This document shows positions 14,360 through 21,242 of a DNA stretch of 29,802 bases, in pieces. Under the pieces are notes generated by a model that ran no database searches, was not told where the DNA came from, and worked only from the letters and a program-made list of their open reading frames with translations. The stretch is from NCBI GenBank assembly GCA_964344145.1, contig CAYFME010000014.1, positions 1 to 29,802 on the forward strand, read 5' to 3'. A program made the position numbers and the translations under genes. Source of the DNA: JABJOE01 sp964344145. Lineage in GTDB: Bacteria > Patescibacteriota > Patescibacteriia > UBA9934. Numbering within the stretch: the first letter of the stretch is position 1; each line of letters opens with the position of its first letter.

Positions 14360-15085
14360 ATGGAAGAGAATAACAATCCTATGCCACAAGGAGGAGAATC
14401 TAAGAAAAAGACAAGCAATTTGATCATCGGAATTCTCGGTATCATTGTCCTCATCTTGCTCTTTTCCTGGCTCGACGGCGGTCAAGAAACGACTGATGAG
14501 TATCACGACGAGACCGAGGATACGGTTGAAGAAATGGGTAGCGATGAAGAAGCGTCAGAACCATCTTCAATGAACTTTGAAGGCATCTCCCCGTTTGACT
14601 GGGAGCTGACCGAACGCGCCGAAGGAGGTGTTGCGACACTCACATCGGGACAGGAAATCGAGTTTTCCATTATCGAGGATCCGACAGATGAAAACGTTGT
14701 CTATTTTGCAACATCCGCCTATGACGAAAGGGACGATCAGCAGATGATCGGTATCTACAGCTATCGCACAGACAACTTCAACTTCGAACGACTGTTCCGA
14801 CGGTCGTACGACAAGGGAGATCTGGAGAACATTCACGAAGAGGACTTCCCCGACTTCCACGTTGTTGGATATGACAGTGGGAACCTCGTTCTGCTCGTGA
14901 TGGGGATGAGTGACTCCCCGGGTCCATGTGCTGAACCACTTTTGCTCGGCGCGGACTACGACGGACGAGAACTTTGGAGCATGAGTGTTGATGATCCGTA
15001 TGGTGGATTCGAGGACTATGAACTCTCAGAGGAGCTGCGTGCGGAGGTAGAGGCTGATCAAGAAGCCTGCGTCGCAGAGCTCTAA
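14360..15085 (+). CDS. Membrane-anchored extracytoplasmic protein, unknown function
   Basis: A 241-residue protein with a basic N-tail, one transmembrane helix at residues about 19-34 (SNLIIGILGIIVLILLFSWL), an acidic Asp/Glu-rich linker to about residue 70 and a globular acidic domain. The domain contains alternating beta-like segments (ENVVYFATSAYDERD, MIGIYSYRTDNFNFERLF, LVLLVMGMS) that suggest a small beta structure. Two cysteines (GPCAEP, EACVAEL) may pair. No family recognised. It is co-transcribed with the dehydrogenase and followed by a double hairpin. Confidence 0.7.
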   Translation: MEENNNPMPQGGESKKKTSNLIIGILGIIVLILLFSWLDGGQETTDEYHDETEDTVEEMGSDEEASEPSSMNFEGISPFDWELTERAEGGVATLTSGQEIEFSIIEDPTDENVVYFATSAYDERDDQQMIGIYSYRTDNFNFERLFRRSYDKGDLENIHEEDFPDFHVVGYDSGNLVLLVMGMSDSPGPCAEPLLLGADYDGRELWSMSVDDPYGGFEDYELSEELRAEVEADQEACVAEL

Positions 15086-15087
15086 GA

Positions 15088-15120
15088 AAGGTTCGACCTT
15101 TCGCGCAAAGGTCGAACCTT
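15088..15120. repeat. 14-bp perfect inverted repeat of the AAGGT-CGA-ACCTT family
   Basis: Arms at 15088-15101 and 15107-15120 pair perfectly across a five-base loop, three bases after the stop at 15085. Each arm is itself close to the palindrome seen at 3-18, 60-74 and 76-91. There is no T tract. It marks the border between the average-composition operon and the G+C-rich gene at 15185. Confidence 0.75.
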
Positions 15121-15134
15121 GACGAGGAGCACAG

Positions 15135-15168
15135 CGACCGCCTGCCCCGAGAGGGCGGCGGTCGTTTT
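15135..15168. terminator. G+C-rich bidirectional terminator hairpin
   Basis: CGACCGCC and GGCGGTCG pair around an inner GCCC/GGGC stem, followed by TTTT on the plus strand. It lies between converging genes and can end both the plus-strand operon and the minus-strand membrane protein gene. Confidence 0.75.
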
Positions 15169-15184
15169 GCGTAGACGACGGTTG

Positions 15185-15763
15185 TCACAGGCGCAGGCGC
15201 GCAGCGTAGGCGATCATCAGGTTACCACCCACTCCGATCAGCACCGGGTTGGCGTACGCGATCACACTCACCTCCGACTCCGGACTGGTGTACAGCAGCG
15301 CGATCTGGCAGGTGTTGGCGATCAAGCCGAGGATCCACGGACGCGGATGATCCTTGAGCGGACCGACGTACAAGCCCTCGACCATCGGCAGGAAGCTGAT
15401 GAACACCGCGATCTGCAGGACAGCGTTGGCGACGTCGCCACCGAAGACCAGCTTGATCAGCACGGCCACGGCGGCGATGACCATGACTGCGTAGTCCATC
15501 GGCGCGAACGGCGCGAACTTGCCACGCCACCAGGAGTAGGCGTAGATGATGACGATGCTCACCATGATGACGTACGGGAGCAGCATCTTGTCGAGCGCCC
15601 CCTGCACCGTCGGGTAGTACGTGATCAGATGGATGGTGTAGGTGATGATCGTCACCGTCCACGTACCCGGGTTGAGCTTCGTCTTGCCCCGCACCAGACG
15701 CTGGATGTAGTCGGTCATGGCCAGCACCATGAACAAGGTAGCCAAGCCAGAAAAGAGCGTCAC
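15185..15763 (-). CDS. Multi-pass membrane protein, G+C-rich, unknown function
   Basis: A 192-residue hydrophobic protein with about six membrane segments separated by short loops (for example MTLFSGLATLFMVLAM, TWTVTIITYTIHLITYY, LLPYVIMVSIVIIYAYSW, YAVMVIAAVAVLIKLVF, NAVLQIAVFISFLPMV). I recognise no family. GTG at 15763 is the start: GGAGGA lies four to nine bases upstream; an ATG 11 codons inside is an alternative. Third positions are mostly G or C. Its promoter must lie in the 50 bases shared with the tRNA promoter on the other strand (TTGTCA on the minus strand overlaps the tRNA -35). Confidence 0.75.
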   Translation of the reverse strand: MTLFSGLATLFMVLAMTDYIQRLVRGKTKLNPGTWTVTIITYTIHLITYYPTVQGALDKMLLPYVIMVSIVIIYAYSWWRGKFAPFAPMDYAVMVIAAVAVLIKLVFGGDVANAVLQIAVFISFLPMVEGLYVGPLKDHPRPWILGLIANTCQIALLYTSPESEVSVIAYANPVLIGVGGNLMIAYAARLRL

Positions 15764-15812
15764 GTCTCTCCTCCGTGAGAGTGGTCGCCAACGTTACCAC
15801 CAAAACTCCATC

Positions 15813-15841
15813 TTGACAATAATCACCACATTTCATATACT
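15813..15841 (+). promoter_or_regulatory. Consensus sigma70 promoter of tRNA-Ala
   Basis: TTGACA at 15813-15818, a 17-bp spacer, TATACT at 15836-15841; start expected near 15848, ten bases before the tRNA. Confidence 0.9.
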
Positions 15842-15857
15842 TTCGTCGCTCAATCGT

Positions 15858-15934
15858 GGGCCCTTAGCTCAGCTGGCTAGAGCACCTGCTTTGCAAGCAG
15901 GGGGTCAAGGGTTCGAATCCCTTAGGGTCCACCA
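15858..15934 (+). tRNA. tRNA-Ala (anticodon UGC)
   Basis: Complete cloverleaf of 77 bases with encoded CCA. The acceptor stem GGGCCCT/AGGGTCC has the G3-U70 pair that identifies alanine tRNAs. The anticodon loop TTTGCAA gives UGC, and the T arm is GGGTTCGAATCCC. It stands alone, not in an rRNA spacer. Confidence 0.98.
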
Positions 15935-15938
15935 AGAG

Positions 15939-15965
15939 AAATCGATCATTATGATCGGTTTTTCT
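15939..15965 (+). terminator. Rho-independent terminator after tRNA-Ala
   Basis: AAATCGATCA pairs with TGATCGGTTT (one wobble) and runs into a T-rich tail. Confidence 0.88.
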
Positions 15966-15977
15966 TTTTGATTCTGG

Positions 15978-15983
15978 TACAAT
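15978..15983 (+). promoter_or_regulatory. -10 box TACAAT, leaderless start
   Basis: TACAAT ends eight bases before the ATG at 15992. A -35 would fall in the tRNA terminator and is not convincing. Confidence 0.55.
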
Positions 15984-15991
15984 ATTGCCAT

Positions 15992-17362
15992 ATGAGACGT
16001 GTGATCTTCCCAGCCCTACTCCTCTTTTTGGCGCCTTCTTTTGTGTCTGCTACACAGTACGAAGATGATCAGATGCTGGCCCGTATATATGATGCGGGTG
16101 GAATCGAGCTCTCATCGTTCGCGCCGTTTGAAGAGGATTATCGAGGTGCGGGATCAGTGGCAGTCAGTGACCTTGGAGGCGATGGAATCTCGGAGCTCCT
16201 CATTGGCGCTGGCCCAGGACTCTCCCCAACCGTGACGCTCTACCGGCAAGACGGAACAGAGATTGGATCGTTTGAGGCATACGACGAAGACTTTGACCGT
16301 GGCGTCAACATTGCAACATGTGACGTCGATGGTGATGACGACGTTGATATTGTCACCGCTCCAATGTTTGGCGGTGGACCGCACGTGCGCGTCTTTAATC
16401 GATGGGGTGTTTTAAAAAGTGAGTTCTTTGCGTACGACACCGCGTTTCTTGGAGGTGTGAACATTGCATGCGGAGATGTTGATGACGACGGCATTGATGA
16501 CATTATCACCGGTCCCGGCGTTACAGGTGGACCGCACGTACGTGTGTTCGATGGCGACGGTGCACAACTTTTTGAAACGTTTACAGGTAGTGCGGATGAC
16601 AACACCGGCGTGTCGGTTGCGGCTGCAGACTTAAACGGTGACGGTGATGTTGAGATTCTTTCTGGTCGTGTCGGTTACGGCGATCCAACAATCGTTGTGA
16701 TGGATCTTATGGACGATCAACTGCGCTTCGTTCTATCACTTAGCGCGTTTGCTGATTATCAAAACGGCATCCGTGTTTTGTCAGGTGACATTGATGGCGA
16801 CGGCATGGATGAGATTGGAGCGAGCACGCAGGGCAACCACAATGCATCCGTTGTGTTCTATGAAATGACTGGCGCAAAGACGGCGGAGCTGATTTTAGAC
16901 GATGTGGAGCACGGCCTCGTCGCTGCGGTTATCGAAGACGACGGATCCATTTTTTTGCTAACAACAGAGCAAAAAACACAGGATGAGACAGGACAATACA
17001 TTCGCGTTGATCTATCTGAACAAACGCTTTACGCCTACCAAGATGGTGCCTTGGTCTACTCTTCACTTGTCTCGTCCGGAAGCTACTACTACCCAACTCC
17101 CACGGGTCGCACGGAAGTCTCCGCAAAACTTTTGTGGCACGATTACGTTTGGTCCTACGGAGAAGACAATCCGAACAACTACGCACTCATGGACGTGAAG
17201 TACAACTTACGTTTTCGATCGCACTACTACCTGCACTACGCATACTGGCACAACAATTTTGGAAACGTGATGAGTCACGGTTGCGTGAACATGGCGTACG
17301 ATGACGTTGAGTGGGTGTACAACTGGGCCGACGTCGGTGCAGTCGTTGAAGTTGTCGACTAA
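15992..17362 (+). CDS. Secreted FG-GAP repeat protein with C-terminal L,D-transpeptidase (YkuD) domain
   Basis: A 456-residue exported cell-wall protein. Residues 1-20 are a signal peptide (RRVIFPALLLFLAPSFVSA). Residues about 40-310 hold five or more FG-GAP/VCBS-type repeats with DxDxDGxxD calcium-loop motifs (DVDGDDDVDI, DVDDDGIDDI, DLNGDGDVEI, DIDGDGMDEI), expected to fold as a beta-propeller. Residues about 330-456 are a YkuD domain: YIRVDLSEQTLYAY at its start and the catalytic SHGCVNM near the end, with the active cysteine and its histidine present. Such enzymes make 3-3 peptidoglycan cross-links or attach proteins to peptide stems. An upstream in-frame ATG at 15968 is rejected because it lies before the -10 box. 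Fusion of a propeller to an L,D-transpeptidase suggests surface-bound cell-wall remodelling. Confidence 0.88.
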   Translation: MRRVIFPALLLFLAPSFVSATQYEDDQMLARIYDAGGIELSSFAPFEEDYRGAGSVAVSDLGGDGISELLIGAGPGLSPTVTLYRQDGTEIGSFEAYDEDFDRGVNIATCDVDGDDDVDIVTAPMFGGGPHVRVFNRWGVLKSEFFAYDTAFLGGVNIACGDVDDDGIDDIITGPGVTGGPHVRVFDGDGAQLFETFTGSADDNTGVSVAAADLNGDGDVEILSGRVGYGDPTIVVMDLMDDQLRFVLSLSAFADYQNGIRVLSGDIDGDGMDEIGASTQGNHNASVVFYEMTGAKTAELILDDVEHGLVAAVIEDDGSIFLLTTEQKTQDETGQYIRVDLSEQTLYAYQDGALVYSSLVSSGSYYYPTPTGRTEVSAKLLWHDYVWSYGEDNPNNYALMDVKYNLRFRSHYYLHYAYWHNNFGNVMSHGCVNMAYDDVEWVYNWADVGAVVEVVD

Positions 17363-17425
17363 ACTTTTGTTGAAACGTTGTGCATAACTTTTTTGTTTTT
17401 TGTTTCTTTGTGCAACGAACAACGA

Positions 17426-17570
17426 TATACTTTACGCAGAAACATTTTTGTTTCTTGTTGCATGATGTTTGCACGTGCGCGTGATGCAACGCAACTGCAC
17501 GTCGATTGAAAAACTTTGTGGTCGACAAAGTCGTCGTCGTGACATACAACTAGAAAGGTGAGTGAAAAAC
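17426..17570 (+). promoter_or_regulatory. Promoter and long structured 5' leader of the histone-like gene
   Basis: TATACT at 17426-17431 predicts a start near 17438, leaving a leader of about 130 bases, far longer than others in the window. It contains GTTGCAT/ATGCAAC enclosing a GC-rich palindromic stretch, and CTTTGT/ACAAAG closed by GGTCG. An AAAGGTG ribosome-binding site precedes the ATG by ten bases. A regulatory leader is plausible; no known riboswitch recognised. Confidence 0.45.
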
Positions 17571-18137
17571 ATGCCTGCAAAAAAACGAACGACCAAACGT
17601 AAGTCTACAGCTCGTAAGCGAAAGCCTGCGAAACGTAAACCAGCGAAGCGTAAGGTAGCTAAACGCAAGCCTGCGAAACGAAAGTCCGCAGCGAAAAAGC
17701 GTAAGCCAGCCAAGCGCAAGAGTACAGCCAAGAAGCGTAAACCTGCGAAACGCAAGTCAGCTGCGAAGAAGCGCAAGCCGGCGAAGCGTAAGAAGGCCGC
17801 TCCTAAGCGAAAGCGAAAGGCTGCTCCAAAGAAACGTAAGTCTACGGCGAAGAAGCGAAAGCCTGCTAAGCGAAAAGCAGCTAAACGCAAGCCTGCGAAA
17901 CGAAAGTCCGCAGCGAAAAAGCGTAAGCCAGCTAAGCGCAAGTCTACGGCTCGTAAGCGAAAGCCTGCGAAGCGTAAACCAGCGAAACGCAAAGCAACAA
18001 AGCGTAAGAGCACTGCTCGTCGTAAGCCAGCGAAGCGAAAGAGCACTGCTCGTCGTAAGCCAGCTAAGCGCCGAAGTACCGCGAAGCGTAAGCCAGCTCG
18101 ACGCAAGTCGACAGCTAAGCGTCGCCGAAAGCGCTAA
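17571..18137 (+). CDS. Histone H1-like lysine/arginine-rich repeat protein
   Basis: A 188-residue, extremely basic low-complexity protein built from repeats of the KRKPAKRK, KSTAKK and KSAAKK type from start to end, with no acidic residues. It resembles the C-terminal tails of histone H1 and bacterial HctB/AlgP-like proteins, which bind and compact DNA without sequence preference. The repeated units use varied synonymous codons, so the tract is not a recent DNA duplication except for the near-identical blocks around 17655-17700 and 17880-17930. The in-frame GTG at 17562 is too close to the ribosome-binding site, so the ATG at 17571 is preferred. It may compact the nucleoid of a very small cell. 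Confidence 0.85.
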   Translation: MPAKKRTTKRKSTARKRKPAKRKPAKRKVAKRKPAKRKSAAKKRKPAKRKSTAKKRKPAKRKSAAKKRKPAKRKKAAPKRKRKAAPKKRKSTAKKRKPAKRKAAKRKPAKRKSAAKKRKPAKRKSTARKRKPAKRKPAKRKATKRKSTARRKPAKRKSTARRKPAKRRSTAKRKPARRKSTAKRRRKR

Positions 18138-18144
18138 ATACAAG

Positions 18145-18212
18145 ATCCCCGTCACTTCGAGAGGAGGTTCCAGTTAGGAGGAACTCTCATCAAGGAGTGT
18201 GCGGGGATTTTG
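18145..18212 (+). terminator. Terminator hairpin after the histone-like gene
   Basis: ATCCCCG (18145-18151) and CGGGGAT (18202-18208) close a stem with an inner GGTTCC/GGAAC hairpin, followed by TTTT. The 3' arm and tail are the left copy of the 23-bp direct repeat that recurs at 21219. Confidence 0.65.
18190..18212. repeat. Left copy of 23-bp direct repeat bounding a three-gene cassette
   Basis: Identical to 21219-21241 except for one base (18203 G, 21232 A). It forms the 3' arm of the histone-gene terminator and ends one base before the stop codon of the first cassette gene. Confidence 0.8.
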
Positions 18213-18959
18213 TTATGGACGAAGCTCGCGCAGTAAAAAATCTGCCAGCATCCAAACTTCACTCGATGAATAAACAAGGTGCGAACGTCTTGCGTTGTGA
18301 AAAAAAACACTGTCCTTGCGATCAAGTGTAGGTGCAACATCTACCCTACCCATCAACCAATAAAGAAACGTTTGAAAAGAAGGAACGTAATACAATGAGG
18401 AAGTGCCTTTTTGCATTGAGCGTACTAGATGCTGTTCTGTTGGAAGTGAAACTTCTGAAAAAACTCTGGCAAGCATTTCGCTTACAGCAAGAGACGTAAT
18501 GGGATCGAAAACATTGTTGAGACCATTATCACAAGTGTATGGATCCTTGATCCAAACACCTACTCCACATTCGCTTGTTTCATTCGCTTTTATGAGCTGT
18601 CTCATCGGTTCCACGTCCTCGCGTGACAAACGTCCACATTCATAAAGCATCATCAAGATCAATGCCGTTTCCTCCCAATCGGGAGGATAGAAAGCATTAA
18701 AGTGAGCAACCATCCAGCCCTCAACGGGATCAACCCATAGAGACTGATGAAGAAATGAAAGCCCTCGCTCGAGAATGCCATCTATATGCTCTCCTCTATA
18801 TCCGCTTTCACGCAATCTAAACAGCATGAGACAAATGACATACGTCGTGGTTAGCGTATGAGCCTCCCAGCGCGTATCTGTCTTCGTATTGTAAACCGTC
18901 GTTGGAAAGGAACCTGACGGATGCTGCGCTGCCGCCAATAGCTCGAGCGTAGAATTCAT
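18213..18959 (-). CDS. Alpha/alpha-toroid-like protein (terpene cyclase/prenyltransferase fold), unknown function
   Basis: A 248-residue soluble protein rich in helices and aromatic residues. The patterns AAQHPSGSFPT, WEAHTLTTTYVICLMLFRLRESG, ILERGLSFLHQSL, WEETALILMMLYECG and ITSLAVSEMLARVF recur at roughly helix-pair spacing. This resembles the squalene-hopene cyclase/prenyltransferase alpha/alpha-barrel, but I see no DxDD or QW motifs that would show cyclase activity. It overlaps the symporter gene by four bases (ATGA), so the two are translationally coupled; a role in handling the transported solute is inferred. Fold assignment is tentative. Confidence 0.6.
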   Translation of the reverse strand: MNSTLELLAAAQHPSGSFPTTVYNTKTDTRWEAHTLTTTYVICLMLFRLRESGYRGEHIDGILERGLSFLHQSLWVDPVEGWMVAHFNAFYPPDWEETALILMMLYECGRLSREDVEPMRQLIKANETSECGVGVWIKDPYTCDNGLNNVFDPITSLAVSEMLARVFSEVSLPTEQHLVRSMQKGTSSLYYVPSFQTFLYWLMGRVDVAPTLDRKDSVFFHNARRSHLVYSSSEVWMLADFLLRELRP

Positions 18960-20320
18960 ATTTGCTTGCGTCTAGATACGACGACAAGCATTTTTGCGTA
19001 TAGAGCACCAATCACAAGACCTAGCAGCGCGCCAACGATACCCTTTAAGATTAATGTTGGATCTAATCCAGCCCCTAATACATCCTTTACGATAAAGATG
19101 CTCAAGATAACGAGACCAACCACGAGGGCCACCTCAACGGTCTTCTTTTTTATCTTCGGACGTACCCAGGTTGCAATCACCGGTATCGACAGCACCGATG
19201 CAAAGGCGACAAAGAGAAACGCGGCATCGATCACACTTCTCAGGAACAGCGCAATCCCTGTGCTAACAATGACCATCATTGCCATAAAGAGTCGGATGCG
19301 AGAGACGATTAGAGCCTTTTTCAGATCTCTGGAGAAAAAATCCTGAATAAATGATGACGAGGCCGTAAACGCATACGTATCCATCGAAGACATGAACGCT
19401 CCAAAGAACACGATCACAGCGAGTCCCGTTAATCCGGCAGGTAACAGTTGAGCGAATCCATCGACGATCGCAATGTCTGGATCAAGTTCTGGTAGTACAG
19501 ATTTGATAGAAAGCGCGATCAGCGTGAGCACTGCGCCAACGCCGACATAAATAATCACCGAATACAGAATGCTCTTGCTCATCACCCTTTCATCCTTCAA
19601 GGCGTACACGCGCTGCCAGAGGTCCGGAGAGGCAAACGGAAGTAAGAATCCAATCAACAGCAACCCAATAATCGTCGCGGGGCCTGCCTGAAGGAGAGCA
19701 AACTCGTCTGGCGAGATCGTGGCACCACCAAACAAATACAGGGCCAGATAGAGCAAGACGAACACGATTACCGCGTATTGTAAAACATCTGTCTTCACGA
19801 CGGCTTTAAATCCTGCCAATAATAGATAAATCAACACTACAGCAGAGGTCACGATCGTGGCCACAACATAATCGACTCCAACGAATCGATCGATGACCTT
19901 TGCGGATGCAACAAGACTGCCGACGAAAAAGCCGACCATCATGATGATGTTAATCACCGACGCCATCTTTGCTGCAAAACCTCCGTAGCGTTTTTTGAAG
20001 TAATCTGCCAGTGTATAGAATCGTCCGCTGGAGTGTTCGCGCAAACGCTTTGCAAACGGAATGAACAAGAGATATCCAAGCCCAACGCCAATAAATGCCC
20101 AAAATGCTGAAACGCCGTAGAGATATACCAAAGCCGTGTAAGACAACAGCAGCCCCCCAGTCTTGGTAGCATTAATCGTCGCAATACCCGACCACATACC
20201 GAGGTTACGATTTGCAATCAAAAACCCCTCCTCGGTCTGCTTCTTAGATTCAACGTAACCAATAAGCACGACCAGCGCTAAGTACGCAAAGATGACAACA
20301 AAATCAAATAATCCAAACAT
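18956..20320 (-). CDS. Sodium:solute symporter family transporter
   Basis: A 454-residue protein with about 12-13 membrane helices. It begins with FDFVVIFAYLALVVLIGY, then SKKQTEEGFLIANRNLGMW, the characteristic first-loop segment of the SSS family. Later segments include YTLADYFKKRYGG, FGAFMSSMDTYAFTASSSFIQDFF (the conserved helix-8 SSMDT-type sodium-site region), and a basic C-terminus. Proline, pantothenate, sugar and carboxylate carriers all belong here, and the substrate cannot be told. It is transcribed divergently from a TrmB-like regulator and coupled to the toroid-like protein. Confidence 0.88.
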   Translation of the reverse strand: MFGLFDFVVIFAYLALVVLIGYVESKKQTEEGFLIANRNLGMWSGIATINATKTGGLLLSYTALVYLYGVSAFWAFIGVGLGYLLFIPFAKRLREHSSGRFYTLADYFKKRYGGFAAKMASVINIIMMVGFFVGSLVASAKVIDRFVGVDYVVATIVTSAVVLIYLLLAGFKAVVKTDVLQYAVIVFVLLYLALYLFGGATISPDEFALLQAGPATIIGLLLIGFLLPFASPDLWQRVYALKDERVMSKSILYSVIIYVGVGAVLTLIALSIKSVLPELDPDIAIVDGFAQLLPAGLTGLAVIVFFGAFMSSMDTYAFTASSSFIQDFFSRDLKKALIVSRIRLFMAMMVIVSTGIALFLRSVIDAAFLFVAFASVLSIPVIATWVRPKIKKKTVEVALVVGLVILSIFIVKDVLGAGLDPTLILKGIVGALLGLVIGALYAKMLVVVSRRKQI

Positions 20321-20429
20321 AGGTTCTTTTATGTATACGGATCATAGCGTTCGTACGCAAATGCACAATGCGATGCTTTACTTTTTTTGCTAGTCCTAGT
20401 ATATTTTAGCCAGTAAACTGATAAAAACT

Positions 20430-20448
20430 TGTCAAAGCTTTTTTGACA
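20430..20448. promoter_or_regulatory. Inverted repeat operator in the divergent regulator/symporter region
   Basis: TGTCAAA (20430-20436) and TTTGACA (20442-20448) form a perfect inverted repeat with a five-base centre, ending three bases before the regulator ATG. This suggests autoregulation by the TrmB-like protein. A TATACT on the minus strand (about 20399-20404) could be the symporter -10 box. Confidence 0.5.
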
Positions 20449-20451
20449 TCT

Positions 20452-21216
20452 ATGCCTACCCTTCTAGCCAAAACCCTCGGTCTAACAGATCGAGAACTCG
20501 ATCTCTACAAGACCGGTCTCAAGCAAGGTCCTCAAACGGCGAGCAACCTCGCCCGGCAATCTAACATGAGTCGGACACTCGCCTACCATGCCCTCGACGG
20601 CTTGCTGAAAAAAGGCTTCACCTATTCATCAGGCGAGTCCTACGGGGCGCAATTTGGAATGATCCCGCCAAGACAGCTGAAAGATATTGTCCGTCAAAAA
20701 AAGAGGGAGTTAGATGACGTTATAAAATCGTTAGACAAGTTGCCAAAACCCAAGTCCTCCATCGACGGATCCGATACAACCGTTGTTCATCACTATCCTG
20801 GCGTAACCGGCATTCGAACGGCGGCAGTTGAACTTTCAAAGAGCTCGTCACGAACTCTGTCGTCGATTGTATCGATGAGACATCTGGCTGACACGATTGA
20901 CCTACCCTTTCTCAGATCGTGGGTTCAAAGTTTGAAGCGAGTAGGTAAGCAAAGTAGAAGTCTTTGGACAAATGAACAAACAGACCCTACGTATGATACG
21001 GGACTACGAAAAATGCGCCTCCTTCCATCAGACATGAAGTTCCCTGGTGGAGTCGTCATCGAGGAAGACAAGGTCATGTTTTTTACGGCAGGCAAATCCC
21101 CGTCAGCGACAACGATAACAGACGCCGCCATTGCGGACATGATGCAATCAATCCACGATCAGCTCTGGAAAATATCGTCTGAACCAAAGCGGCATAGGCA
21201 AGCGCGACATTCCTAA
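20452..21216 (+). CDS. TrmB-like transcriptional regulator
   Basis: A 254-residue DNA-binding protein. Residues about 5-70 are a winged helix-turn-helix (LGLTDRELDLYKTGLKQGPQTASNLARQSNMSRTLAYHALDGLLKKG) typical of TrmB/HTH-type sugar-sensing regulators. A coiled segment follows (LKDIVRQKKRELDDVIKSL), then an effector-like C-terminal domain (RTLSSIVSMRHLA, GGVVIEEDKVMFFTA). It is divergent from the symporter gene and preceded by an inverted repeat, so it most likely controls the cassette. The ATG at 20452 is preferred over TTG at 20443. The stop lies two bases before the right direct repeat. Confidence 0.8.
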   Translation: MPTLLAKTLGLTDRELDLYKTGLKQGPQTASNLARQSNMSRTLAYHALDGLLKKGFTYSSGESYGAQFGMIPPRQLKDIVRQKKRELDDVIKSLDKLPKPKSSIDGSDTTVVHHYPGVTGIRTAAVELSKSSSRTLSSIVSMRHLADTIDLPFLRSWVQSLKRVGKQSRSLWTNEQTDPTYDTGLRKMRLLPSDMKFPGGVVIEEDKVMFFTAGKSPSATTITDAAIADMMQSIHDQLWKISSEPKRHRQARHS

Positions 21217-21218
21217 CG

Positions 21219-21241
21219 TCAAGGAGTGTGCAGGGATTTTG
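21219..21241. repeat. Right copy of 23-bp direct repeat
   Basis: Matches 18190-18212 at 22 of 23 positions. Unlike the left copy it has no pairing 5' arm, so it is not itself a complete hairpin. It sits between the regulator stop and the endonuclease Q stop, with one or two bases on each side. Confidence 0.8.
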
Positions 21242-21242
21242 C

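Noticed and set aside
17571..18137. Repetitive sequence considered as a CRISPR array
   Set aside because: The repeats are short, in frame, degenerate and encode basic peptide units; there are no spacers.
17432..18155. Long hydrophobic or leucine/serine-rich frames on the minus strand
   Set aside because: They are antisense readings of the Lys/Arg repeat gene and follow its repeat pattern.
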